Shown one piece after another: positions 8,199 through 16,056 of a stretch of DNA of 33,226 nucleotides (positions within the stretch are counted from its first letter, which is position 1; each line of letters starts with the position of its first letter). The stretch is from Bacteroidales bacterium UBA4772 (GTDB taxonomy: Bacteria > Bacteroidota > Bacteroidia > Bacteroidales > VadinHA17): positions 1 to 33,226 of the forward strand of contig DHHM01000018.1 in the NCBI GenBank assembly GCA_002403305.1. Reading direction: 5' to 3'. The position numbers and the translations under genes were made by a program. The notes under the pieces are model-generated. The model was not told the DNA's origin and ran no database searches. It saw only the letters and a list, made by a program, of their open reading frames with translations.

Positions 8199-8675
8199 AT
8201 GTCACTGGGAGTTATAATTTTTTTGATCTTACTGGGGTTGCTGCTCTTTGTTATAGAATTCGTGCTTATTCCCGGTGTCACAATAGCAGGAATAGGAGGT
8301 GCTTTATGCCTGGTAACGGCAATCGTTTTCTCATTCACCACCTTTGGCACACAGGCAGGTTTTATCGTACTCGGATCCACCCTTTTCCTGATGATAGTCA
8401 TGACCGTACTCATGCTTAAGGCAGGGACGTGGAATAAGATGATGCTGAAGACTACCATCGACGGTAAGGTAGACAACGTGGGCGTTCAGGAGGGAAAGGT
8501 GAAGCCCGGAGATAAGGGAGTGACGGTAACCCGTCTCGCTCCCGGAGGCAAGGTGCTGGTCAACGGTGAGTATTATGAAGCCAAGTCAATAGACATACTG
8601 GTCGATCCCGGACAAAAGATTGAGGTTATGAGGATCGACGACAACAAACTGATTGTAAAACCAATAACTAAATAA
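8199..8675 (+). CDS. NfeD-like membrane protein
   Basis: A 158-residue protein with three hydrophobic segments in the first half (about residues 4-24, 28-48 and 53-72) and a C-terminal small beta domain (about 85-158, with GVTVTRLAPGGKVLVNGEYYEA and KIEVMRIDDNKLIVK) typical of the OB-fold NfeD domain. It lacks the ClpP-like protease domain of long NfeD proteins, so it belongs to the short type that pairs with flotillin-like proteins. It is followed after only two bases by floA, the usual arrangement. A purine-rich GGGAAGAAAGAG precedes the ATG. It is expected in the inner membrane, assisting membrane-domain organisation together with FloA. Confidence 0.9.
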   Translation: MSLGVIIFLILLGLLLFVIEFVLIPGVTIAGIGGALCLVTAIVFSFTTFGTQAGFIVLGSTLFLMIVMTVLMLKAGTWNKMMLKTTIDGKVDNVGVQEGKVKPGDKGVTVTRLAPGGKVLVNGEYYEAKSIDILVDPGQKIEVMRIDDNKLIVKPITK

Positions 8676-8677
8676 TT

Positions 8678-9664
8678 ATGAGCGGAATAGGCATTTATGT
8701 GATCATCATCGTCGGAGCAGTGATTCTGCTCTGGATACTCCTTTACTTCATCCCTATCGGTCTCTGGTTCCAGGCACTGGTATCGGGTGTCAGGACCAGC
8801 CTCCTGCAGCTTATCTTCATGCGGTGGAGGAAGGTGCCGCCTTCAGTGGTAGTAGGTGCCATGATCGAGGCTGACAAGGCAGGAATCAAACTGAACCGGG
8901 ATGAGCTTGAAGCCCATTATCTCGCGGGGGGGCATGTACCGCAGGTAGTTCATGCGTTGGTCTCCGCCAACAAGGCAAACATCGACCTCTCCTTTAAGAT
9001 GGCCACAGCCATCGACCTTGCAGGACGCGAAGTGTTCCAGGCAGTGCAGATGTCCGTTAACCCGAAGGTGATAGACACCCCACCGGTGACAGCCGTTGCC
9101 CGCGACGGCATACAGCTGATTGCCAAGGCCAGGGTGACTGTCAGGGCAAACATCAAGCAGCTGGTGGGCGGTGCCGGTGAAGAGACCGTCCTGGCACGCG
9201 TGGGAGAAGGGATAGTATCATCCATAGGTTCGGCACACAGTCATAAGGAGGTGCTGGAGAATCCTGACCGCATAAGCAAGACAGTACTTGAAAAAGGACT
9301 GGATGCAGGTACCGCCTTCGAGATCCTCTCCATTGATATTGCGGATATCGATATAGGCAAGAACATCGGTGCCGTACTGCAGATGGATCAGGCCAATGCC
9401 GACAAGAACATTGCACAGGCCAAGGCTGAGGAACGCCGCGCCATGGCAGTCGCCTATGAGCAGGAGATGAAGGCCAAGGCACAGGAGGCGCGCGCCAAGG
9501 TCATTGAGGCAGAGGTGGAGATACCGCTGGCAATGGCCCACGCCTTCAAAATTGGCAACCTCGGAATCATGGACTATTACAGGATGAAGAATATCGAGGC
9601 TGACACGGGTATGCGCGATTCGATAGCCAAACCGCCTACCTCTGGCGGGGAGAAGAAAAAATAG
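8678..9664 (+). CDS. floA: Flotillin-like protein FloA
   Basis: A 328-residue SPFH-family protein, the same size as Bacillus FloA (about 331). An N-terminal hydrophobic hairpin (about residues 5-38) anchors it to the cytoplasmic face. The SPFH-type domain follows, with the conserved stretch DGIQLIAKARVTVRANIKQLVGGAGEETVLARVGEGIV. The C-terminal half has Ala/Glu/Lys-rich coiled-coil repeats (NADKNIAQAKAEERRAMAVAYEQEMKAKAQEARAKVIEAE) and ends in a Lys tail. FloA oligomers organise ordered membrane microdomains and influence membrane fluidity and protein quality control. It is the last gene of the TPR/SPOR-clpS-nfeD-floA set; a heptamer repeat array starts right at its TAG stop. Confidence 0.95.
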   Translation: MSGIGIYVIIIVGAVILLWILLYFIPIGLWFQALVSGVRTSLLQLIFMRWRKVPPSVVVGAMIEADKAGIKLNRDELEAHYLAGGHVPQVVHALVSANKANIDLSFKMATAIDLAGREVFQAVQMSVNPKVIDTPPVTAVARDGIQLIAKARVTVRANIKQLVGGAGEETVLARVGEGIVSSIGSAHSHKEVLENPDRISKTVLEKGLDAGTAFEILSIDIADIDIGKNIGAVLQMDQANADKNIAQAKAEERRAMAVAYEQEMKAKAQEARAKVIEAEVEIPLAMAHAFKIGNLGIMDYYRMKNIEADTGMRDSIAKPPTSGGEKKK

Positions 9665-9850
9665 TCTCCAGTCTTCAGTAGGCAGTCAGCAGTCAATTAG
9701 TCAGATAGTTACTGCCGACTGCTGACTGCCGACTGCCGACTGAAGACTGCTGACTGCTGACTGCTGACTGCCGACTGCCGACTGCCGACTGCCGACTGCC
9801 GACTGCCGACTGCTGACTGAAGAGTGTCGACTGCTGACTGCTGACTGCTA
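9662..9850. repeat. Heptanucleotide tandem array filling a convergent gap
   Basis: From 9711 to 9850 there are exactly 20 consecutive 7-base units: 9 read ACTGCCG, 7 ACTGCTG, 2 ACTGAAG and one each AGTGTCG and ACTGCTA. The last unit contains the TAG stop (minus strand) of the M64 peptidase. The 50 bases before 9711 are a looser version in the opposite orientation (CAGTCAGCAGTC), beginning at the floA TAG. The whole space between the two convergent genes is therefore repeat. Confidence 0.95.
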
Positions 9851-11122
9851 TTCCAAATAGAATAGTATCATCTGCTCGATAGCCCGCTGGCATACCTCGC
9901 AGAATGTCTCTGCCTGGTTGCTCTTCATGCGGCAGTCGTAAGAGGGTCGGTATATGCCCTTTGCGGAATAACCCCCGCCTTCGAAGAGTCCGGTGACACC
10001 CGTATATTTTTTGCTGTTGGGGGTGGGAATAGGTACCGACCTGGCTATCAGGTCCTTCCACTTGGCGTCGAAATTGACCCTTGTGGTTATGTTCGGTTCC
10101 CAGGGCTCAACATCAAGAGGATAAAACTCTTCGTATGCCACCTCCGATGAGTAATACTCGTCGGCCAGTCCTGCAAAACCGTGTCCAAACTCATGGATGA
10201 ACACCTGAGGGGTGTTCTGATGATTGGCGGTAACAGCACTGTAGTAGTTGTAAACTCCACCTCCGCCGTATCTCGGGCTGTTGATGAGCACCACTATCTG
10301 GTCGTGGGGAGCGGCAGCAGCATAATCGTTCACCTCCCGGATGTCCTGTGTCGTCAGGTATCTGTCGATATCAAAGGTATAGTAACTTGAGCTGAGCGCG
10401 GTGTTGACATAAACACCCTCGCCGGGGACATCAGTGCCCGACTCCTGCGAGGGAGCCTCAATGGCCCAGATGTTTATCCTGTCTTTGTATTTGTCGAACG
10501 GCAACTCCGCGAACATAATGTCTGCCATGCGCTTTACGTCCGACCTGAATTTTCCCATCTCCTCCCTGGTATAGCCTTCTGCTACAAAGGCTATGTCAAG
10601 TGAGGTATGCGGGTCACCAGATCCGCAGATCCGTGATGCGAGAGCAGCATCGGGTTTTTCCCTGATTATGAAATAGCTTTCCGGATCGATGGTTGCCTCG
10701 TATAGCCTCGTGAATTTTCCGTCGCGCCTGCGAATGTCGAGCACAAAATTCACCTTGTTCTTCGGGAAGGGGAAGGTTGCCACTTCGTGGAAGCTTCTCT
10801 CCATCTCTTTTGCCTCTGCCGTCGTCTGCCACTCCTGAAACAGGGTGCAGAAACCGCGGGAATAGATCAGGGTGCCCGTTGAGTCATCATAGACCTCATA
10901 CCTGAAGTTGCCGTAGCCAAACGGATCTGTAAGGTTGGTGAGCGACCCTCCCCAAAAGGGTTCCTCCTTCAGGGAAACCGGATAGACCGATGTGGCGGAG
11001 CTGTTGCCCGCCAGCATGAAATCAAACCTCAGTGTCCGGTCAGTGAAATAGTCGTCGAAAACCACCTGGGCCTGCAATGATAAAGCCATCAGAGCCATTG
11101 CTAAAAAAGAAAAGATTTTCAT
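9848..11122 (-). CDS. Secreted M64-family zinc metallopeptidase
   Basis: A 424-residue protein with a Sec signal peptide (MKIFSFLAMALMALSLQAQ). It has an N-terminal beta-rich domain typical of the M64 N-terminal region (about 20-150) and a catalytic domain (about 165-424). The zinc site is HEFGHGFAGLADEY, with His310, Glu311, His314 and probably Asp321 as ligands or catalytic residues, which is the M64 (IgA-peptidase-like) signature. Nearby family marks are DIAFVAEGYT and PRYGGGGVYNYYS. It is likely periplasmic or exported; the substrate is unknown, and the IgA label comes only from the founding Clostridium enzyme. No T9SS sorting domain or lipobox is seen. The gene is a single unit, divergent from the MscS gene and convergent with floA. 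Confidence 0.88.
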   Translation of the reverse strand: MKIFSFLAMALMALSLQAQVVFDDYFTDRTLRFDFMLAGNSSATSVYPVSLKEEPFWGGSLTNLTDPFGYGNFRYEVYDDSTGTLIYSRGFCTLFQEWQTTAEAKEMERSFHEVATFPFPKNKVNFVLDIRRRDGKFTRLYEATIDPESYFIIREKPDAALASRICGSGDPHTSLDIAFVAEGYTREEMGKFRSDVKRMADIMFAELPFDKYKDRINIWAIEAPSQESGTDVPGEGVYVNTALSSSYYTFDIDRYLTTQDIREVNDYAAAAPHDQIVVLINSPRYGGGGVYNYYSAVTANHQNTPQVFIHEFGHGFAGLADEYYSSEVAYEEFYPLDVEPWEPNITTRVNFDAKWKDLIARSVPIPTPNSKKYTGVTGLFEGGGYSAKGIYRPSYDCRMKSNQAETFCEVCQRAIEQMILFYLE

Positions 11123-11214
11123 AATTTAACAGTTTAATGAAGTAAAGGTACTAAAGTGCCGGTCATGAAAAAAGATAATTTGTAATTTCACGGCCGTATC
11201 AACAGAGCACATAA
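11123..11214. other. Divergent intergenic space between M64 peptidase and MscS genes
   Basis: These 92 AT-rich bases must hold both promoters. The best minus-strand candidate -7 box is TACCTTTA at 11050-complement position 11150-11143 (one mismatch to TAnnTTTG). On the plus strand only imperfect matches such as TAATTTCA are seen. I make no firm promoter call. Confidence 0.3.
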
Positions 11215-12456
11215 ATGTTCCGTCAATTTGATCCGGTAATGACTGTCAGGGAGTTTCTGACGAATCTGGGCCTGTCGGCCGGTACAGTCTCATGGATCAG
11301 CACACTCCTGCTGGTACTGGCGGTTGCCATTGTTGCATGGCTCTCGATGATCTTCACCCGCGCCATTATAGTAAGGGTATTCTCCGCAATTGTGAAACGG
11401 ACCCGGTCGCCTTATGACGACAAATTCCTGGCAACCAAAATGTTCCGCAATTTTGCGCTGATTGTTCCGGGTGTGGTGGTTTGGCAGATGGCTTCTCTGA
11501 TGCTAAGGGAGAGTCCGGGATGGCTCAGTTTTGTGCAGAAATCCTCCGCACTCTATATTATTGTTTTTGTTACTCTCACCCTCAGCTCCTTCATTGAAGG
11601 GTGGCATCAGATATGGCTATCCCATCCGATATCGAGGGGGAGGTCTATAAAACCGTATGTGCAGGTGGCAAAGGTGCTGGTAGTGTTTACCGGCATACTG
11701 GTGGCAGTGTCGGTGCTTTTCAGGATGTCGCTGGGAAATGTGGTAACCGGTCTTGGTGTTGCCACTGCCGTGCTTGCTCTCATTTTCAAGGATACAATCC
11801 TCGGCCTCGTTGCCAGCGTACAGCTTTCCGGCAATAACATGGTCAAACTCGGTGACTGGATAACCATTCCCGGCAGGAACGTCGACGGAACGGTGATTGA
11901 TATGACACTCTATACCGTCAAGGTTGAGAACTTCGACAAGACGATCCTCACCGTTCCTACCTATGCCCTGGTGTCGGAGTCATTCCAGAACTGGAGGGGC
12001 ATGGAGGATGCCGGGGTGAGAAGGATCAAGAGGGAGATAAGGATCGATGTCAGGTCAATATCATTTTTGACTCCCGGGCTCCTGGAGGAGATTGCCAGGA
12101 TGCCGCTGACAGCCGGATGGTTAGAGGAAAACAAAGACGCTGTAGAGGCTATCGAAAGAGGAGAATCTACTTCGCTGACCAACCTGCACGCCTTCAGGGC
12201 CTACATGGTGGAATACCTCCGGAACCATATCAATATAGATACACGGATGCCTATAATGGTGCGCGACATGCCATCGACCGACATCGGCCTGCCGGTGGAG
12301 ATCTATTGCTTCAGCAAGATCCATTCGTGGGTTCCGTTCGAGGGAGTCCAGTCGGATGTCATAGATTATACCTATGCTGTTGTAACCCGGTTCGGGCTGA
12401 GACCCTACCAGAGCCCGGCAGGCAGCGATCTTGAAATTTTAAAACCAAACAGATAA
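11215..12456 (+). CDS. ybdG: MscS-family mechanosensitive channel, YbdG-like
   Basis: A 413-residue inner-membrane protein, matching the length of E. coli YbdG (about 415), the miniconductance channel that opens under membrane tension and protects against osmotic downshift. There are about five hydrophobic segments in the first half. The pore-lining and beta-domain region is GLGVATAVLALIFKDTILG followed by LSGNNMVKLGDWITIPGRNVDGTVIDM. The C-terminal domain ends with SWVPFEGVQSDVIDYTYAVV and FGLRPYQSPAGSD, a pattern I associate with YbdG rather than MscS itself. The transaldolase gene starts 12 bases downstream, so the two are probably one transcript, though no functional link is obvious. Confidence 0.88.
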   Translation: MFRQFDPVMTVREFLTNLGLSAGTVSWISTLLLVLAVAIVAWLSMIFTRAIIVRVFSAIVKRTRSPYDDKFLATKMFRNFALIVPGVVVWQMASLMLRESPGWLSFVQKSSALYIIVFVTLTLSSFIEGWHQIWLSHPISRGRSIKPYVQVAKVLVVFTGILVAVSVLFRMSLGNVVTGLGVATAVLALIFKDTILGLVASVQLSGNNMVKLGDWITIPGRNVDGTVIDMTLYTVKVENFDKTILTVPTYALVSESFQNWRGMEDAGVRRIKREIRIDVRSISFLTPGLLEEIARMPLTAGWLEENKDAVEAIERGESTSLTNLHAFRAYMVEYLRNHINIDTRMPIMVRDMPSTDIGLPVEIYCFSKIHSWVPFEGVQSDVIDYTYAVVTRFGLRPYQSPAGSDLEILKPNR

Positions 12457-12468
12457 ACCCAACAGCTC

Positions 12469-13698
12469 ATGAATAACGCTTACAAAGAAAAGCTTGCAGC
12501 ATTTATCAGATCAGGAATTCACGATTCTCCGGTAACTCCCAGGTATGACCCCTTCTGGCAGGCATTGCGCTCTGCCGGTACGGAGCTGTGGCTCGACACC
12601 GGAGACATGGACGAGGCGGAGGTCAACTGGACCGCTGAGATGAGTGCGCTGACAACAAATAATACGCTCATCAACAATGAGATACAAAAGGGTATCTATG
12701 ATGGTTTCATCCCCAGTGCATTGGAGATTGTGCGGGATCTGCCAGCCAGCGAACAGGTGAAGGAGATTGCCTTCATTCTCAATGCCCGCCACGGACTGCG
12801 CCTGGCGAAGAAGTTCGGGGGCATGGTCAGCGTGGAGCTGCACACTGACACAGCCTATGACATCGACGCTATCGTCTCGTACGGACTACGTTACAGGGAG
12901 CTGTGTCCCGAACAGTTCATAGTGAAGGTGCCCTACACTCCCGAGGGACTCATAGGCGCACGCAGGCTTCGTGAGCAGGGTGTCAGGATAAACTTCACAC
13001 TTGAATTCAGTGCCAGGCAGAATGCATTGGTCACCCTTGTGGCCAGGCCTGATTACCTGAATGTTTTTCTTGGAAGGATAGGGTCATTCATTGCCGACAA
13101 CGGTATAGGTGACGGCACCGGTGCGGGTGAAAATGCCGTGCTGCACTCCCAGACCTGGGTCACCCGTCTCTCGGCGGAGAACAGTTGGAAGACCAGGCAG
13201 ATAGCTGCCAGCCTGAGGAATTACACCCAGCTGGAGCTGCTTGCCGGTACTGATGTGTTCACCATGCCTCCAAAGGTGGCTGCTGCAGGCAGGAAACAGC
13301 TCACCGGCCTCTTCGACAGCAGGCTTGGAAGACACTATGATGTTCCGCTGAGCAGCGATGCGGCAGGACTGGCCATTGAGAAGTTCTGGGAGGTGCCCAG
13401 GGAGGTCATTGATTTCGGACGCGCGCTTAACAGGCAGATGCCGTCCACGGGTGAGCAGCTGGTGGCACGGGCCCATGAGGCAGGACTGGGCGACATGTTC
13501 CCACGTATGAGCAGTGAGGATAATGAACGTATAGCCGCCGAGAGCAAGATACCGGTACTGTCATCGTGGAGGGAGCGTATAGCCTCGGGTGAGCTGGCGC
13601 CGGACACTCTTCTGACGCTTGCGGGCATAGCCTCATTCACCGCCGATCAACGGCAATTGGATGACCGGATAAGGGGGATTATTAAGTCGAAAGTCTGA
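12469..13698 (+). CDS. Transaldolase family protein
   Basis: A 409-residue member of the transaldolase family, which moves a dihydroxyacetone unit between sugar phosphates through a Schiff base. The catalytic features are visible: LWLDTGDMDEA (Asp43), TTNNTLI (about 62-68, matching TTNPTLI of the family), and VKVPYTPEGL with the Schiff-base Lys153, followed by INFTLEFSARQ. It is longer than classical TalB (about 317), with an extended C-terminal helical part, so the exact substrate is uncertain and fructose-6-phosphate/erythrose-4-phosphate exchange is only the default. The last codons (KSKV and stop) fall inside a repeat unit that recurs directly downstream, so its C-terminus appears to be made by the intergenic repeat. 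Confidence 0.82.
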   Translation: MNNAYKEKLAAFIRSGIHDSPVTPRYDPFWQALRSAGTELWLDTGDMDEAEVNWTAEMSALTTNNTLINNEIQKGIYDGFIPSALEIVRDLPASEQVKEIAFILNARHGLRLAKKFGGMVSVELHTDTAYDIDAIVSYGLRYRELCPEQFIVKVPYTPEGLIGARRLREQGVRINFTLEFSARQNALVTLVARPDYLNVFLGRIGSFIADNGIGDGTGAGENAVLHSQTWVTRLSAENSWKTRQIAASLRNYTQLELLAGTDVFTMPPKVAAAGRKQLTGLFDSRLGRHYDVPLSSDAAGLAIEKFWEVPREVIDFGRALNRQMPSTGEQLVARAHEAGLGDMFPRMSSEDNERIAAESKIPVLSSWRERIASGELAPDTLLTLAGIASFTADQRQLDDRIRGIIKSKV

Positions 13699-13797
13699 AA
13701 GTCTTTTAAGTCGAAAGTCTCCCTCCTACGCCAAGGCTTCGGAGGGCAGGAAAGCCGAAAGTCCATAAAGCCGAAAGTCATTACAGTCTGAAGGTCT
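13683..13797. repeat. AAGTCGA/AAAGTC heptad repeats flanking a palindromic element
   Basis: Units AAGTCGA, AAGTCTG and AAAGTCT follow each other from about 13684. The 15-base motif TTAAGTCGAAAGTCT occurs at 13683 and again at 13706. Further units (AAAGCCG, AAAGTCC, AAAGTCA) lie at 13751-13790 on the other side of the palindrome at 13721-13746. The first copies overlap the end and stop codon of the transaldolase gene. Confidence 0.75.
13721..13746. repeat. REP-like palindromic element, copy 1
   Basis: The outer arms CCCTCC (13721-13726) and GGAGGG (13741-13746) pair perfectly. Inside them a three-base bulge on each side (TAC and TTC) surrounds an inner stem GCC/GGC closed by AA. The same layout with different bases is seen at 13798, and related arms occur inside the coding region at 6700-6794. 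Confidence 0.7.
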
Positions 13798-13821
13798 CAT
13801 CCTTCGCTAAAGCTTCGGATG
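13798..13821. repeat. REP-like palindromic element, copy 2
   Basis: The outer arms CATCC and GGATG, internal TTC on both sides, and inner stem GCT/AGC closed by AA mirror the architecture of the element at 13721. Base changes in both stems are compensated (GCC/GGC became GCT/AGC; the outer arms changed from CCCTCC/GGAGGG to CATCC/GGATG). Confidence 0.65.
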
Positions 13822-13912
13822 ACAGGGAAGGTCTGACGCAGCAGTTTAACCCGCCTTGCGATGCTCCCTATTAAGGAGTGTCACTATGCTGCATCCTAAG
13901 GATAAGAACTTG

Positions 13913-13952
13913 TTAATCAAATTCTTAATTCTTAATTCTTAATTCTTAATTC
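13913..13952. repeat. AATTCTT heptamer array at the rlmB stop
   Basis: The unit AATTCTT is repeated four times with a partial fifth. On the minus strand the rlmB stop TAA is the TAA inside the first AATTAAG unit, so the array begins at the stop codon. Because the period is 7, TAA appears in all three frames on each strand. Confidence 0.9.
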
Positions 13953-14698
13953 CCATAACCCCCTCTCTGCCTGACAACCTCGTACAAGAGAATGCCTGCC
14001 GAGACAGAAACGTTGAGAGATTCAATGACTCCTGTAATGGGGATTGACACCTGCAGGTCAGACATCTCAGTCAGTTTGGGGCTGATGCCTTTCTCCTCCG
14101 ATCCGAGTATCAACACCGCCGGTCCTGTAAGATCGGCAGATGATGCCTTTGTCTGTGCTTTCTCAGTTGCAGACACTGCTTTCACTCCCGACTCCTTAAG
14201 AAAGGTAAGGCATTTAGTCAGACTTTTGACCCTGCATACGGGGAAGGTGCTGAGAGCGCCTGCCGAGGCCTTCACGGCGTCGGGCGATATCCTTGCCGAG
14301 TTCTTTTCCGGGATGATGACGGCATCTGCTCCGAAGCATGAGGCGGACCGTACTATGGCTCCGAAGTTGCGCACATCGGTCACACCGTCGAGCATCAGCA
14401 GTAGCGGATCCCTGCCCTCCTCAAAGATACGGGGCAGGATGGCCTCTATATCCTGAAACTCCACTGCCGACAGCCAGGCGATCACTCCCTGGTGGTTCTT
14501 GCGTGTTATGCTGTCGAGCTTCTCCGGCGGCACCACCTGCCAGGGCACCCCCATCTCCGTTACCACCTTCATCAGCTCGTGGTATGACCCGCCATGCAAA
14601 CCGCGCCGCACCAGGAGGCGGTCTATCTGCCTGCCGCCCCTGATCGCCTCCAGAACCGGGTGCATTCCAAAGATAAACTCCTTCTCGCTGTACATCAT
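13946..14698 (-). CDS. rlmB: 23S rRNA 2'-O-ribose methyltransferase RlmB (TrmH/SpoU family)
   Basis: This 250-residue SPOUT methyltransferase methylates the ribose of G2251 (E. coli numbering) in the peptidyl-transferase P loop of 23S rRNA. It has the N-terminal substrate-binding domain (FIFGMHPVLEAI, about 8-19) and the three SpoU motifs: DGVTDVRNFGAIVRSA (Asn111, Arg117), ILGSEEKGIS (about 197-206) and IESLNVSVSAGILLYE (225-240). The length matches E. coli RlmB (243). Its ATG overlaps the stop of the preceding GWxTD gene (ATGATG), so it is probably translationally coupled and the last gene of a four-gene set. Assignment to RlmB rather than a close tRNA TrmH homologue is by overall layout. 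Confidence 0.9.
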   Translation of the reverse strand: MMYSEKEFIFGMHPVLEAIRGGRQIDRLLVRRGLHGGSYHELMKVVTEMGVPWQVVPPEKLDSITRKNHQGVIAWLSAVEFQDIEAILPRIFEEGRDPLLLMLDGVTDVRNFGAIVRSASCFGADAVIIPEKNSARISPDAVKASAGALSTFPVCRVKSLTKCLTFLKESGVKAVSATEKAQTKASSADLTGPAVLILGSEEKGISPKLTEMSDLQVSIPITGVIESLNVSVSAGILLYEVVRQRGGYGN

Positions 14699-16035
14699 TG
14701 AAGCTCCTCCGGGTTGTCAAGCCTGAAAACTTTTCCTTCGCGCCAGCGCGCCACGGCAATATCCCAGTAGCTGATGGGCGTGCCTGCCCTGTTGAGCACC
14801 AAGTGATTGTCAGAAAAGAGATTCCTCTCCTTCCGGAAGTTGAACCAGAGGTACTGCTCCTCGAAGGTGTAACGTGACCCCCAGCGGCTCTTCACGGGAG
14901 GCTTCCTGAAGCCCCAGCTTTCACCATCGGCATTCTTGTACACCTTGTCGGGCGGACCGTAGATGATGTAGATCATCCCCCTGTCCGTCAGCCAGCCGGC
15001 TTTGAATGAGCTGAAGTAGTAATTGGCGAAGAGTGTCCGGTTGTAGTAAATCCTTATCAGCTCTTTTGATCTTTCAATGCTGCCGCCGGTGCGGTCAAGC
15101 CAGAAGTGGTCGAGCGCCAGCTTGGGCTTCACGGAGGCAAGCATGGTATCGAGCTCCTCGGGTGTGGCGAGATAGGCCAGCGGAAGTATCATGGTCTCGG
15201 GGGCATTCATGGAGGGATGATCGGGTCCGAAGTTGAAGAGCACGAGACCTTCACGTATGAGGCTGTCAACCGAGAACATATAGATACCCCGGGCAGGAAG
15301 CATCACCGGCAGTGTGTCAGAAATGGCCAGGGGCACTATCCTCTCCGGCTCAGGCGCCATGGTTACCTCGGGAAGTATTGTTGATGGTGCGGGAGGTGTC
15401 TCTTTTACCTCACTGTAGTAGAAAAGCCACAGGGTGTCGGGCTGAAGTGCGGGACTGATGATGTTGAAGTACTGGTCCTGCCTTACCACGTTACTGTGAA
15501 TCTCATTCTTGCTGAAGTGATTCCTGATCTTGTAGTTCAGCTTACTGTATCTGCCTGTACGCTCAAAATCGGTGAAGGTCTGCAGTGTCCTCTGCCTTAT
15601 CAGGTCAATTACCTTTATTTCTGCCGTGTATGAGTTGCCATCAACGGTCTTCAGGGGCATGCGGAAGGCATATTCACCGCCGACATCCTCACGGGGTATA
15701 TCATACTTGTAGCGGGCTGTGTCGGCCAGCACACCCCCCAGTGTGTTGTTGAAGAGTCGCACGGAAACAAGTATGGAGGCCATCGGCACTCCTTCAGGGT
15801 TTGCCTGGGAGAAGTAGAGCTCTCCCCTGCGAATGGCTACCGTCAGCAGCGACGTCTCCTCATCCTTGTTGAAGACAGAGATATGGGGGGTGAAGACATT
15901 CCTTGCCGGGTTGTAGATATATGACATATCCTTGGTGTCGGTCGCGTTCTGCGTCACCGAGCATGACCAGGCGAGCGATGCGATTATCACCGCCGTGAGG
16001 AGTGCTGTTGTTCTGTTTTTCAGGGGCCTTGCCAT
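14695..16035 (-). CDS. GWxTD-domain lipoprotein
   Basis: A 446-residue protein with a lipoprotein-type signal (hydrophobic stretch ending LAWSC, Cys25). The namesake motif GWLTDRGMIYIIYGPPD starts at residue 347, within the GWxTD domain (about 300-446) found mostly in Bacteroidota and relatives and of unknown function. The N-terminal part is beta-rich. After the Cys the sequence is SVTQNATD, with no surface-export signal, so the periplasmic face of a membrane is likely. It lies 21 bases after the thioesterase stop and overlaps the rlmB start by four bases. A role in the cell envelope is inferred only from the signal and from lineage. Confidence 0.87.
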   Translation of the reverse strand: MARPLKNRTTALLTAVIIASLAWSCSVTQNATDTKDMSYIYNPARNVFTPHISVFNKDEETSLLTVAIRRGELYFSQANPEGVPMASILVSVRLFNNTLGGVLADTARYKYDIPREDVGGEYAFRMPLKTVDGNSYTAEIKVIDLIRQRTLQTFTDFERTGRYSKLNYKIRNHFSKNEIHSNVVRQDQYFNIISPALQPDTLWLFYYSEVKETPPAPSTILPEVTMAPEPERIVPLAISDTLPVMLPARGIYMFSVDSLIREGLVLFNFGPDHPSMNAPETMILPLAYLATPEELDTMLASVKPKLALDHFWLDRTGGSIERSKELIRIYYNRTLFANYYFSSFKAGWLTDRGMIYIIYGPPDKVYKNADGESWGFRKPPVKSRWGSRYTFEEQYLWFNFRKERNLFSDNHLVLNRAGTPISYWDIAVARWREGKVFRLDNPEELQ

Positions 16036-16056
16036 GGTATAAAGTTAATAAAGATT

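Noticed and set aside
9711..9850. CRISPR array
   Set aside because: The repeat unit is 7 bases with no spacers and no cas genes are present.
9693..10061. Minus-strand open frame reading through the heptamer array (SAVGSRQ repeats)
   Set aside because: It is a different frame of the M64 gene 3' end plus the array; no start or family resemblance.
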